This document shows, piece by piece, positions 39,683-48,136 of a stretch of DNA of 48,307 nt. Source of the DNA: an uncultured Bacteroidia bacterium. GTDB taxonomy: Bacteria > Bacteroidota > Bacteroidia > Bacteroidales > Prolixibacteraceae. Numbering within the stretch: the stretch's first letter is position 1; each line of letters opens with the position of its first letter. Where the stretch lies: assembly GCA_903902325.1 (NCBI GenBank), contig CAIUUO010000145.1, positions 1 through 48,307 of the forward strand, in the 5' to 3' direction. Both the position numbers and the translations under genes were made by a program. Under the pieces are notes generated by a model. The model was not told the origin of the DNA and did not search any database. It was given only the letters and a program-made list of their open reading frames with translations.

Positions 39683-40069
39683 ATGAAAATAGCAGTTCCG
39701 GTAACGAGCAATAATCAAGTCGATGACCATTTCGGTCATTGCAATTTTTATGATGTTTTCGCCATTTCAAAAGACAATGAAATTACTGGATTAAACAGGA
39801 TTCCTTCTTTACAGGGTTGCGGATGCAAATCAAATATTGCAAGTATTTTGGCTGCAGATGGGGTAAAAATACTATTGGCAGGTGGAATCGGAAATGGCGC
39901 TATAAATGTTCTGAATAATGCCGGAATATCTGTTGTAAGAGGATGTAACGGTGATTCAGCGGAGGTCGTAAAACTTTATCTTTTAGGAAGTTTAACGGAT
40001 AGTGGCGAGAGTTGTCATCATCATGAAAGCCACCATGCCGAGGATAGCGGTCATGTCTGTAGTCATTGA
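39683..40069 (+). CDS. Dinitrogenase FeMo-cofactor/NifX-like protein
   Basis: 128 residues with the NifB/NifX/VnfX ('dinitrogenase FeMo cofactor') domain: MKIAVPVTSNNQVDDHFGHCNFYDVFAI, LQGCGCKSNIASILAADGVKILLAGGIG and AGISVVRGCNGDSAEVVK. The C terminus is a His/Asp/Cys-rich tail (HHHESHHAEDSGHVCSH) likely to bind metal. No nif genes are in the window, so this is a metal- or cluster-binding protein rather than a nitrogenase factor. It is 22 nt after DUF134. Confidence 0.84.
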   Translation: MKIAVPVTSNNQVDDHFGHCNFYDVFAISKDNEITGLNRIPSLQGCGCKSNIASILAADGVKILLAGGIGNGAINVLNNAGISVVRGCNGDSAEVVKLYLLGSLTDSGESCHHHESHHAEDSGHVCSH

Positions 40070-40114
40070 TGCATCCATATTTTATCATTATTCTTCGGAT
40101 GAAGTAGATAACTG

Positions 40115-40141
40115 ATTAACTCGACCGGCAGTTAATTTTTT
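40115..40141 (+). terminator. Terminator-like hairpin after the NifX-like gene
   Basis: Stem ATTAACT / AGTTAAT, 8-nt loop CGACCGGC, followed by a six-T run. Weak (A/T-rich stem) but correctly placed about 45 nt past the stop and before the cyd unit. Confidence 0.55.
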
Positions 40142-40170
40142 ACTACCTTCTGGTCACCACTTCAAAAAAT

Positions 40171-40380
40171 ATGAAAGAAATTCTCTTCAATATCTTTCAG
40201 TTCTATTATCAGGGTTTCAAAAGCATGACCCTGGGTAAAAAACTATGGACAATCTTCATCATCAAATTGGTGTTTATTTTTCTTGTTCTCAGAATATTTT
40301 TCTTTCCAAATGTCTTGAAATCAAACTTTAAAACCGACGATCAACGCAGCAATCATGTCATTGAACAACTCACTAAATAA
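40171..40380 (+). CDS. DUF4492 small membrane protein
   Basis: 69 residues: FNIFQFYYQGFKSMTLGKKLWTIFIIKLVFIFLVLRIFFFPNVLK with one long hydrophobic helix. DUF4492 proteins are typically encoded directly before cydA in Bacteroidota and are probably bd oxidase assembly or accessory subunits. It ends 6 nt before cydA. Confidence 0.86.
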   Translation: MKEILFNIFQFYYQGFKSMTLGKKLWTIFIIKLVFIFLVLRIFFFPNVLKSNFKTDDQRSNHVIEQLTK

Positions 40381-40386
40381 CAAACT

Positions 40387-41949
40387 ATGGAAAATATCGA
40401 TTTTTCACTTGTCGATTGGTCGAGGGCGCAATTTGCGCTAACAGCCATGTATCATTGGCTATTCGTGCCATTAACCCTCGGACTCTCCTTTATCATTGCA
40501 TTCATGGAGACCCTGTATGTGAAAACAGGAAATTCGGAATGGAAACGCATTACCAAATTCTGGATGACTTTGTTTGGTATCAACTTCGCGATTGGCGTTG
40601 CGACTGGGATTATTCTTGAATTTGAATTTGGAACCAACTGGTCCAACTATTCATGGTTTGTAGGTGACATTTTTGGTGCACCGCTGGCCATAGAAGGCAT
40701 CATGGCGTTTTTCCTGGAAAGCACCTTTATTGCAGTTATGTTCTTTGGTTGGAACAAGGTAAGCAAGAAATTTCACCTTGTATCGACTTGGCTTGTTGCC
40801 ATTGGATCAAACTTATCGGCATTGTGGATTCTGGTCGCGAATGGCTGGATGCAAAATCCAACCGGAATGAGGTTCAATCCCGACACCGCCCGCAATGAGA
40901 TGGTCAATTTCTGGCAAGTACTTTTCAATCCGGTTTCAATCAACAAATTTCTCCATACCATATCATCCGGCTATGTGCTGGCATCCATATTTGTGATAGG
41001 TGTAAGTGCTTGGTATCTTTTGAAAAACAGGGAACATCAGCTGGCAAAGAAAAGCATGATCGTGGCATCAGTCTTTGGATTACTTACCACGGCATTTGTT
41101 GTTCTTACAGGGGATGGTTCCGCAAGGAATATGGCCAAATACCAACCCATGAAATTTGCAGCCATGGAGAACCTGTACGTAGGACAGCAAAATGCTCCTC
41201 TTGTTGCTATCGGTATATTAAAGGAAGACAGCAAGGAAACGCTTCACAAGAAGCAGGATTTCAGGTTTCAGATAGAAATTCCGAATATGCTTTCTTACAT
41301 GGCATTCCTTGATCCGAATGCCTATGTTCCCGGAATAAAGGATATTGTTCATGGAAATCCCGAACACAACATACTTTCTTTCCAGCAAAGAAGTGAAAAA
41401 GGTAAAATTGCTATTCGCGCACTTTCTGATTACCGCAATGCAAAAAAGGCTGGAAATGATAGTTTGGCCAAAGTTTCCCAGGCCACCTTTGAGGCCAATT
41501 ATGCCAATTTTGGGTATGGATACTATGCCGGCAGGGATGTGCACGAATTGATACCCAATATTCCGATGACCTTTTATTCCTTCAGGATCATGGTTGGAAT
41601 GGGTGTCCATTTTGGTGCTCTTTTTCTGGTGATATTGCTGCTGACTTTGAAAAATAAAATTGACAAGAAACGTTTTATACTTTACACCGCCCTTTGGACT
41701 ATCCCTTTGGCATACATCGCCGCTGAACTAGGCTGGATTGTAGCAGAAATGGGTCGGCAACCATGGGTGATTCAGGATATTCTACCAACTATAGCAGCAG
41801 TATCCCAACTTAAATCTACATCGGTCCAAATCACCTTTTGGATGTTCTTTATCCTTTTTACAGGATTGCTTATCGCTGAAATAAGGATCATGACAACGAG
41901 TATAAAAATTGGTCCAACCGAAGATCTTAAGGATTCAGTCAAAAACTAA
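40387..41949 (+). CDS. cydA: Cytochrome bd oxidase subunit I
   Basis: 520 residues, terminal oxidase subunit that holds hemes b558, b595 and d and reduces O2 using quinol without pumping protons. H23 in FALTAMYHWLFVPLTLGL matches E. coli H19; GRQPW, conserved in bd oxidases, is in EMGRQPWVIQD. The quinol-binding Q-loop is short compared with the long E. coli type. About nine helices are predicted. It is preceded by DUF4492 and followed by cydB 19 nt on. This is a high-affinity oxidase suited to low oxygen and sulfide. Confidence 0.95.
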   Translation: MENIDFSLVDWSRAQFALTAMYHWLFVPLTLGLSFIIAFMETLYVKTGNSEWKRITKFWMTLFGINFAIGVATGIILEFEFGTNWSNYSWFVGDIFGAPLAIEGIMAFFLESTFIAVMFFGWNKVSKKFHLVSTWLVAIGSNLSALWILVANGWMQNPTGMRFNPDTARNEMVNFWQVLFNPVSINKFLHTISSGYVLASIFVIGVSAWYLLKNREHQLAKKSMIVASVFGLLTTAFVVLTGDGSARNMAKYQPMKFAAMENLYVGQQNAPLVAIGILKEDSKETLHKKQDFRFQIEIPNMLSYMAFLDPNAYVPGIKDIVHGNPEHNILSFQQRSEKGKIAIRALSDYRNAKKAGNDSLAKVSQATFEANYANFGYGYYAGRDVHELIPNIPMTFYSFRIMVGMGVHFGALFLVILLLTLKNKIDKKRFILYTALWTIPLAYIAAELGWIVAEMGRQPWVIQDILPTIAAVSQLKSTSVQITFWMFFILFTGLLIAEIRIMTTSIKIGPTEDLKDSVKN

Positions 41950-41968
41950 CCATAAAATTTCTGAAATC

Positions 41969-43141
41969 ATGTTTGAAGCATTTTCATATATCTCCCTGCA
42001 ACAATATTGGTGGATGATCGTCTCACTTTTAGGCGCCATCCTGGTATTTCTGATGTTCGTTCAAGGCGGACAGACACTGATCTATACCATAGGCAAAACC
42101 AACGAAGAGCGAACCCTCCTCATCAATCTACTGGGACGCAAATGGGAATTTACCTTTACTACGCTAGTTACTTTTGGAGGAGCCTTTTTTGCATCATTTC
42201 CCTTGTTCTATTCAACAAGTTTTGGCGGAGCCTATTGGGTCTGGATACTGATCCTTTTCGCTTTTATTGTACAAGCTGTGTCCTATGAATACCGGAGTAA
42301 AGTCAATAATTTTCTGGGGAAAAGGACTTACGAAACATTCTTGCTCCTAAATGGGATTATCGCTCCTCTCCTGATTGGTACAGCTGTGGCAACGTTTTTT
42401 ACTGGTTCACAATTTTCTGTGAACATGAATAACATAACTTTACTGACAGGTGATAAAATGCCCGTTATCTCGGAGTGGAAAGGTCTCGCTCATGGATTGG
42501 AAGCTGCCCTGAACCCACACAACCTCCTTTTGGGACTTACGGTACTCTTTCTTGCAAGAGTACTGGCTTTGCTCTATTTTATGAACAGAATCAAACATGC
42601 GGCCATGATGGAACGTGTCAAAAAACAACTCCTGTTCAATGCTATACCGTTTGTTGTATTCTTTCTGTCATTTGTAATATGGACCTTGTTATCGTCAGGG
42701 TTTGCAGTAAATCCTTCAACAGGAGTAGTTTCAATAGAATCCTTCAAGTATCTTCATAACCTGTTGCAAATGCCTGTGGTTGCCATACTTCTTGTTCTGG
42801 GTGTTGCTTTGGTACTGCTTGGAATTATCAGACCACTATTATTTTTTGAAAAATGCAGTACGAAAGGAATCTGGTTAGCAGGTCTGGGAACCATTCTCAC
42901 GGTTTTTTCCCTCTTTCTGCTTGCCGGCTTCAACCATACGGCCTATTATCCTTCGACCTTCGATCTACAGAGTTCGCTGACCATTGCAAACAGTTCATCC
43001 AGCCAATATACCCTTACCGCGATGAGTTACGTTTCCTTACTTGTTCCATTCGTGTTAGCTTACATATGGATTGCATGGCGTGCAATCGACAACAAGAAAA
43101 TTGACATGGAAGAACTTAATAATGAATCACATACATATTAA
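41969..43141 (+). CDS. cydB: Cytochrome bd oxidase subunit II
   Basis: 390 residues from ATG 41969 (an upstream TTG at 41909 lies inside cydA). The start FEAFSYISLQQYWWMIVSLLGAILVFLMFVQGGQTL and the DNP-like loop region are typical of CydB in Bacteroidota; eight to nine helices follow. It pairs with CydA. The small gene at 43162 follows 20 nt after the stop. Confidence 0.93.
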   Translation: MFEAFSYISLQQYWWMIVSLLGAILVFLMFVQGGQTLIYTIGKTNEERTLLINLLGRKWEFTFTTLVTFGGAFFASFPLFYSTSFGGAYWVWILILFAFIVQAVSYEYRSKVNNFLGKRTYETFLLLNGIIAPLLIGTAVATFFTGSQFSVNMNNITLLTGDKMPVISEWKGLAHGLEAALNPHNLLLGLTVLFLARVLALLYFMNRIKHAAMMERVKKQLLFNAIPFVVFFLSFVIWTLLSSGFAVNPSTGVVSIESFKYLHNLLQMPVVAILLVLGVALVLLGIIRPLLFFEKCSTKGIWLAGLGTILTVFSLFLLAGFNHTAYYPSTFDLQSSLTIANSSSSQYTLTAMSYVSLLVPFVLAYIWIAWRAIDNKKIDMEELNNESHTY

Positions 43142-43161
43142 TACATCTAATTCCGGAAAAT

Positions 43162-43266
43162 ATGATCACTCAGATAATATGGTTGTTTACATGGCCTCTG
43201 CTAATTGCCTTCTCCTTTTATGCCATCAATTGGACTATTAAGAGGTATGAATCAAATAAGTTTTAA
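43162..43266 (+). CDS. 34-aa CydX-like small membrane protein
   Basis: ATG 43162 to TAA 43264-43266; sequence MITQIIWLFTWPLLIAFSFY followed by AINWTIKRYESNKF, a single membrane helix with a basic C-terminal end. Small single-helix subunits CydX/CbdX are encoded directly after cydB and stabilise bd oxidase. The position, length and hydrophobic pattern fit, although the sequence is not E. coli CydX-like. Below the usual ORF size cut-off. Confidence 0.62.
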   Translation: MITQIIWLFTWPLLIAFSFYAINWTIKRYESNKF

Positions 43267-43341
43267 GTACTACTACTTGTACGAAGTCATTACAATTTCA
43301 TTGTTTACAATTCAGAATAATTTCAAATTACATATCGATGT

Positions 43342-43397
43342 TTTGATATAATACAATAATTACATTTCTTTGCAATTATGAACATTTGCTCATAATT
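43342..43397 (+). promoter_or_regulatory. Promoter and inverted repeat of the octaheme cytochrome operon
   Basis: TTTG at 43342-43345, 19 nt, TTTCTTTG at 43365-43372 (7 of 8 to TAnnTTTG). Directly after it lies a perfect inverted repeat AATTATGA-N8-TCATAATT (43374-43397), over the expected start site. This is the position of a repressor operator. The transcript would lead to ATG 43420. Confidence 0.62.
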
Positions 43398-43419
43398 ATT
43401 GTGTGATACTATACATACC

Positions 43420-45024
43420 ATGCTAAGGAATTTATCTTTTGTAATTGTTGTTATCATTTCATCACTCTTTATGGTGAATATCTTCCACCATCAGGATTCC
43501 TTTAACCTTAAACTTGAAGAACTAAAGCACAAATATGCTTTAAAGGCTGTTCCGTCTGTTAATCACAGTAAATTACCGGCTTTACAAGAAAATTTCAAGA
43601 CGCCTCAGGAGGTAACAGAAGCCTGTCTTTCCTGCCACACGGAAACGCACAAGGAGGTAATGTCTTCCTCGCATTGGAATTGGGAACGTGCATCTTATAT
43701 AGAAGGACGAGGTGTTGCTTCTTCAGGGAAGAAAAACGTAATGAATAACTTCTGCCTTGGAACCAATTCCAATCAAAAATCCTGCGCAAAATGCCACATC
43801 GGTTATGGCATGACCAGTAGCCACTTTGATTTCAATAATGCACGAAATGTCGATTGTATGGTTTGCCATGACAATAGTGACGAATATCTGAAAGGGGCTT
43901 CAATGGCTGGTTATCCTGATCGAAATGTAAACCTCGGAAATGTAGCCCGAAGTGTAGGTTCTCCCAGAAAAAGTAATTGCGGATCCTGTCATTCCTTTGG
44001 GGGAGGTGGAAATAATGTAAAACATGGAGACCTGGATGTTGCATTAAACTCCTGTTCCCGTGAAGTAGATGTTCACATGGGAGCCAATGGAATGAATCTT
44101 GAATGTGTTGCATGCCATACGGCCAAGAATCACAATATTCTAGGCAAATTGTATTCTGTATCATCGGATAATTCCAATCGTGCCACTTGTGAGCAATGCC
44201 ATACCTCCACACCTCACCTCAGTGATGTGCTGAATCGACATGGATCCAGGGTTTCTTGTCAGACATGTCATATTCCCAAGTATGCCAAAGTTAACTCGAC
44301 AAAAATGTCATGGAAATGGTCGGATGCCGGAAAACTCAAGGATGGTAAACCCTATGAAGAAGAAGATTCTATGGGAAACCACAAATACATGTCGATAAAA
44401 GGTTCCTTCATTTGGAAACGAAATGTAAAGCCAGATTATATATGGTTTAACGGAACTGCTGACCATTACTTACTCGGCGATTCCATTAAATCGATCCCTG
44501 TACAAATGAATATCCTCAACGGATCGTATCATGATCGTTTATCCAAAATAATCCCTGTAAAGATTCACGTTGGCGACCAGATTTATGATAAAGTTTACAA
44601 TAGGTTGGCACAACCAAAACTTTATGGTGAAGCCGCCGGAGACAGCGCTTTCTGGCAGGATTTCAAGTGGGATGAAGCTGTAGCTGCAGGAATGAAAGAG
44701 TCAGGTCTTGCCTATAGTGGTCAATATGGTTTTGTTGAAACAGTTATGTACTGGCCTGTCAATCACATGGTTTCACCAAAAGAACAATCGGTTGGTTGCG
44801 CGGAGTGCCATACCCGTACCAATGGGAGGCTGGCTAAACTTTCCGGATTTTATCTTCCGGGGAGAGATTCAAATAAAACTCAGGACAGTTTTGGCTACTG
44901 GATGCTTATTTTGACTTTACTGGCTGTTTTTGGTCATGCCACTATTCGTGTTCTAAGTAAAATTTATAGAAATAAATATGAGAAACAAATCATCAGTTAC
45001 GACGAAGATAAACCTGAAGAGTAG
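43420..45024 (+). CDS. otr: Octaheme c-type cytochrome (tetrathionate reductase family)
   Basis: 534 residues from ATG 43420. An N-terminal hydrophobic segment (LSFVIVVIISSLFMVNIF) exports or anchors it. Eight CxxCH heme sites are present: CLSCH (69-73), CAKCH (122-126), CMVCH (146-150), CGSCH (187-191), CVACH (229-233), CEQCH (257-261), CQTCH (280-284) and CAECH (460-464). Unlike soluble OTR of Shewanella, a C-terminal helix (YWMLILTLLAVFGHATI) anchors it too. OTR-type enzymes reduce tetrathionate, and also nitrite and hydroxylamine; specificity here is not settled. A cytochrome b gene follows 43 nt on. Confidence 0.87.
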   Translation: MLRNLSFVIVVIISSLFMVNIFHHQDSFNLKLEELKHKYALKAVPSVNHSKLPALQENFKTPQEVTEACLSCHTETHKEVMSSSHWNWERASYIEGRGVASSGKKNVMNNFCLGTNSNQKSCAKCHIGYGMTSSHFDFNNARNVDCMVCHDNSDEYLKGASMAGYPDRNVNLGNVARSVGSPRKSNCGSCHSFGGGGNNVKHGDLDVALNSCSREVDVHMGANGMNLECVACHTAKNHNILGKLYSVSSDNSNRATCEQCHTSTPHLSDVLNRHGSRVSCQTCHIPKYAKVNSTKMSWKWSDAGKLKDGKPYEEEDSMGNHKYMSIKGSFIWKRNVKPDYIWFNGTADHYLLGDSIKSIPVQMNILNGSYHDRLSKIIPVKIHVGDQIYDKVYNRLAQPKLYGEAAGDSAFWQDFKWDEAVAAGMKESGLAYSGQYGFVETVMYWPVNHMVSPKEQSVGCAECHTRTNGRLAKLSGFYLPGRDSNKTQDSFGYWMLILTLLAVFGHATIRVLSKIYRNKYEKQIISYDEDKPEE

Positions 45025-45067
45025 ATGCTGAATTGATTCCTTCATTGAATTATAAAAAATGTAATAC

Positions 45068-45721
45068 ATGCAAAAAGTATATATATACAAGGGTTTTGAA
45101 CGCTTGTGGCACTGGTCGCAAGCTTCATTGATTATCTTTCTGGCACTGACAGGGTTCGAAGTTCATGGGGCATATACTATTTTTGGATTTGAAAAGGCGG
45201 CAGAATTTCACCGTACTGCCTCGTGGTTATTAATTGGATTAATCATACTCGCTATTTTCTGGCATATCACTACAGGAGAATGGCGACAGTATATTCCTAC
45301 AACCCGGAAATTAAAGGAACAGGTTATTTACTACATGTCAGGTATTTTCAAGGGAGAGCATCATCCCACAGAAAAGTCTGAACTGAGCAAACTGAATCCA
45401 CTTCAACGTATAGTATATCTGTCATTTAAATTATTACTTGTGCCAATGACAATTATCTCGGGTATACTATACCTGCTTTACAAAACTTTCGATCAAAACA
45501 ATTTGATTGTCATTGAAGATTATCCTCTTGCAAGCATTGCCTTCTGGCATACCATGGGAGCAATTCTTCTGATTATTTTTCTGATAGTACATGTCTATAT
45601 GACCACCACAGGCAAAACACCAACTTCCAACATCAAAGCCATGATAACAGGTTATGAAGAATTTGATGAAGAGGATGAGGTAAAACCTGAACAAAACGAA
45701 TTAAATAACAAAATACAATGA
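45068..45721 (+). CDS. Membrane cytochrome b (b/b6 domain) for the octaheme enzyme
   Basis: 217 residues with four helices. His residues suited for b-heme are in RLWHWSQASL, EFHRTASWLLIG, FWHITTGEW, FWHTMGAILL and VHVYMTTTG. It is of the cytochrome b561/thiosulfate-reductase b type and probably passes quinol electrons to the periplasmic octaheme cytochrome. A polar acidic C-terminal tail (EFDEEDEVKPEQNE) follows. It overlaps the next gene by 4 nt. Confidence 0.84.
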   Translation: MQKVYIYKGFERLWHWSQASLIIFLALTGFEVHGAYTIFGFEKAAEFHRTASWLLIGLIILAIFWHITTGEWRQYIPTTRKLKEQVIYYMSGIFKGEHHPTEKSELSKLNPLQRIVYLSFKLLLVPMTIISGILYLLYKTFDQNNLIVIEDYPLASIAFWHTMGAILLIIFLIVHVYMTTTGKTPTSNIKAMITGYEEFDEEDEVKPEQNELNNKIQ

Positions 45722-46236
45722 AGACGCAGAAATACATGAATCCATATTTGGCCGGATTTTTTTTAGGGCTGGTATTATTGGCTACCATTTACGTGACCGG
45801 ACGCGGTTTAGGAGCTAGCGGTGCCGTTAAAAGCGTTGTCCTTTCTACGGTTGTAAAAGTGGCGCCAGAACATTCGGCAAATACAACTTATATTAAAACA
45901 TACAGCGAAGAACATCCGCATGGTCCGCTACAAGATTGGCTCGTTTTTGAGGTGATTGGAGTGATTATTGGGGCTTTCATCTCTGGTGTAATTTCAAATC
46001 GGGTTGGGATAAAACTGGAAAGGGGACCTAAAATAACAAACCGTACAAGGATTGTCGCGGCCATTATTGGTGGCGCATTGTTTGGACTGGGGTCACAACT
46101 TGGTCGTGGCTGCACCAGCGGAGCAGCCTTAAGCGGAATGGCAGTGATGTCATTTGGTGGGATCATCACCATGTTGGCCATTTTTGGTTCAGGATATGCA
46201 TTTGCCTATTTTTTTAGAAACCTTTGGTTAAAATAA
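45718..46236 (+). CDS. YeeE/YedE family membrane protein, single module
   Basis: 172 residues. The YeeE/YedE (DUF395) module: GLVLLATIYVTGRGLGASGAV, FVIGVIIGAFISGVISNRVG, and the Cys motif GRGCTSGAALSGMAVMS. E. coli and Spirochaeta homologues (TsuA) take up thiosulfate through conserved Cys residues. It overlaps the cytochrome b gene by 4 nt and precedes the second YeeE gene, with which it may form one transporter. Confidence 0.84.
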   Translation: MKTQKYMNPYLAGFFLGLVLLATIYVTGRGLGASGAVKSVVLSTVVKVAPEHSANTTYIKTYSEEHPHGPLQDWLVFEVIGVIIGAFISGVISNRVGIKLERGPKITNRTRIVAAIIGGALFGLGSQLGRGCTSGAALSGMAVMSFGGIITMLAIFGSGYAFAYFFRNLWLK

Positions 46237-46241
46237 TTGAT

Positions 46242-47438
46242 ATGGGACCATTAGTGCCATTTATAATCAGCAATGAATTCAACCTGATCATTGCCCTTCT
46301 TGCCGGAATTGGATTTGGATTTGTTCTGGAACAGGCAGGTTTCTCTTCTACAAAGAAACTGGTTGGTTTGTTTTATGGCTATGATTTCACTGTTCTGAAA
46401 GTGTTCTTTACAGCCGGAGTCACCGCGATGATTGGAGTCCTCTTGTTTGGCCAAATTGGAATTCTTGATTTAAGCCTGATCTATATTAATCCCACCTTTC
46501 TCTGGTCGGCGCTTGTCGGTGGAGCCATCATGGGCCTGGGATTTATTGTTGGTGGGTTTTGCCCTGGAACCAGTGTTTGCGCCGCGGCAATCGGAAAGCT
46601 TGACGGTCTGGCTTTTGTTTTCGGTTCAGGTCTTGGGGTCTTGCTATTTGCCGAAGGTTATCCTATGTTTGAGAAGATATTCCTTGCTGAAGCCTGGGGT
46701 CCTGTTTTGATGAACGAAAAACTGGGGATGTCGAAAATCCTGTTTGCTTTCCTTTTAACAGCTGTGGCTTTTGCCTCCTTCTATTTTACACGGTTGGTTG
46801 AGAATCGAGTAAACGGCATCCAATCAAAATTACCAAAAGACAAGGTGATTATGTATTCCTCAGCAGTAGGATTTGCTTTCCTGATATTGACAGCTGTTGC
46901 GATCACTCCGGATAGTAAAAGCCGGATGGAGGCCCGGATTAATGATGAGCTGTCTCATGCTGATTTAATATCTGTTGAGGTACCTGGTGACAAGCTGGCC
47001 AACGAGATTGTCAACAATTATTATCGCATCAATATCATCGATGTAAGAACACCCGAATCTTTCAAGGCTTACCACCTGCCTTTCGCCATCAATATACCGA
47101 TTGACAAAATGAGTGACAGGCAATGGAAGAATATTCTTGATCAAAAACACAAGGTAAACTATTTTTACGCTGACGATCAGCAAATTGCCAGAAAAGGCTA
47201 TTTGATGGCCGGATATATGGGAAAGGCTGAAAACTTCTTGCTAAAGGATTCGCCCTCAAACTTTAAAAAAATGTTTGAAGTAAATGAAGAACCTGGTTCT
47301 AATGCAGGGAAAAAAGAGATAGATATATACAATTTCAGGAAGAAAGCAGCCTCAGATATGAAAATATTAGTAGATGCACTCAAAAATTCGACAGCACCCG
47401 TTTTAGTAAAAACAACAAAAATAAAAGGGGGATGTTAG
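46242..47438 (+). CDS. YeeE/YedE-rhodanese fusion, rhodanese Cys missing
   Basis: 398 residues from ATG 46242. Residues 1-190 form the second YeeE module, with GFVLEQAGFSSTKKLVGLFYG and GGFCPGTSVCAAAIGKLDG as the Cys motif. A helix pair leads to a C-terminal rhodanese-like domain (about 230-350): NIIDVRTPESFKAYHLPFAINIPID, but the catalytic Cys loop reads NYFYADDQQIARKG, with no Cys. The protein ends in KIKGGC. It is probably a thiosulfate/sulfur-handling transporter with a non-catalytic rhodanese. Its stop overlaps the convergent peroxiredoxin stop. Confidence 0.84.
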   Translation: MGPLVPFIISNEFNLIIALLAGIGFGFVLEQAGFSSTKKLVGLFYGYDFTVLKVFFTAGVTAMIGVLLFGQIGILDLSLIYINPTFLWSALVGGAIMGLGFIVGGFCPGTSVCAAAIGKLDGLAFVFGSGLGVLLFAEGYPMFEKIFLAEAWGPVLMNEKLGMSKILFAFLLTAVAFASFYFTRLVENRVNGIQSKLPKDKVIMYSSAVGFAFLILTAVAITPDSKSRMEARINDELSHADLISVEVPGDKLANEIVNNYYRINIIDVRTPESFKAYHLPFAINIPIDKMSDRQWKNILDQKHKVNYFYADDQQIARKGYLMAGYMGKAENFLLKDSPSNFKKMFEVNEEPGSNAGKKEIDIYNFRKKAASDMKILVDALKNSTAPVLVKTTKIKGGC

Positions 47439-48121
47439 ATAAATGAGCTGGTACAAAAGAAACAATCGCAAGATTCAGTTTCCCTATTTGTGCTAGTCGC
47501 ACGGTCCACGACAGTCTCAAAGCATTCGGCTGTTGGTTTAACCTGAATATAACTTGAATTCAAATTGGAAGTCATTGAATTCTGGAAATGATCGTCCTTC
47601 TGAAGGGCTATTATCACCCGTTTAATCTCGGCCAAATTAAAACCAATTGATACAGGGTAATGTATCATTCTACGAACTCGGGAGTCCGGACCAATAAAGA
47701 AAACAGCTCTTGTCGCTTTAGGATCACTATTCTCATTTTCTAAAATTCCATATCGTTTAAAAATTTCCTCGCTTGTATTTGCGATCAATGGAAAGTTCAG
47801 CGCAGCCTTTTCATGCCTGTGAGATCCAATTTTCACTCTGATCGAACTTGACCATTCCTGATGATATCCAAGACTGCCAAAGGACAGACCAATCAATTCA
47901 CAATTAATATCCCTAAACTCTTGCTCAATTGAAGCCAATTCAACATTCTCAAGGCCATATTCGGAGTGAAAATCGGAAGGTTGAAAAAATAAAATTGCCC
48001 ATTCCCCATAATATTCACATGGGAAATAAATTGATCCATGAGTGGTTTCCACGCAAAATTCAGGCGCCCGATCTCCTATAACGGGCATTGCAACTATCTC
48101 AGGATTCTCAATGAATTTCAT
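47435..48121 (-). CDS. Peroxiredoxin-like protein with Tyr at the peroxidatic position
   Basis: 228 residues of the Prx6/AhpC2 type (AhpC/TSA): MPVIGDRAPEF, VSIGFNLAEIKRVIIALQ, and C-terminal CDCFFCTS. The catalytic loop reads FFQPSDFHSEYG, where the family has P-A-D-F-T-P-V-C-T. Y55 thus replaces the peroxidatic Cys, so classic peroxidase chemistry is lost, while three or four C-terminal cysteines stay. It may be a chaperone or use another Cys. The codon is TAT, one base from TGT; the change could be read error or real. Start ATG 48121; ATG 48088 (MPVIG) is also possible. It is 15 nt after a small membrane gene. Confidence 0.83.
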   Translation of the reverse strand: MKFIENPEIVAMPVIGDRAPEFCVETTHGSIYFPCEYYGEWAILFFQPSDFHSEYGLENVELASIEQEFRDINCELIGLSFGSLGYHQEWSSSIRVKIGSHRHEKAALNFPLIANTSEEIFKRYGILENENSDPKATRAVFFIGPDSRVRRMIHYPVSIGFNLAEIKRVIIALQKDDHFQNSMTSNLNSSYIQVKPTAECFETVVDRATSTNRETESCDCFFCTSSFI

Positions 48122-48136
48122 ACCTGCTGATTACAA

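Noticed and set aside
39683-40069. Nitrogenase system
   Set aside because: NifX-like domain alone; no nifHDK, nifEN or nifB in the window.
43401-43412. GTGATACTAT near the octaheme start as a third copy of the shared element
   Set aside because: Only about ten bases match; the AGATTTAAG and GCGATTTATT parts and the promoter register are absent.
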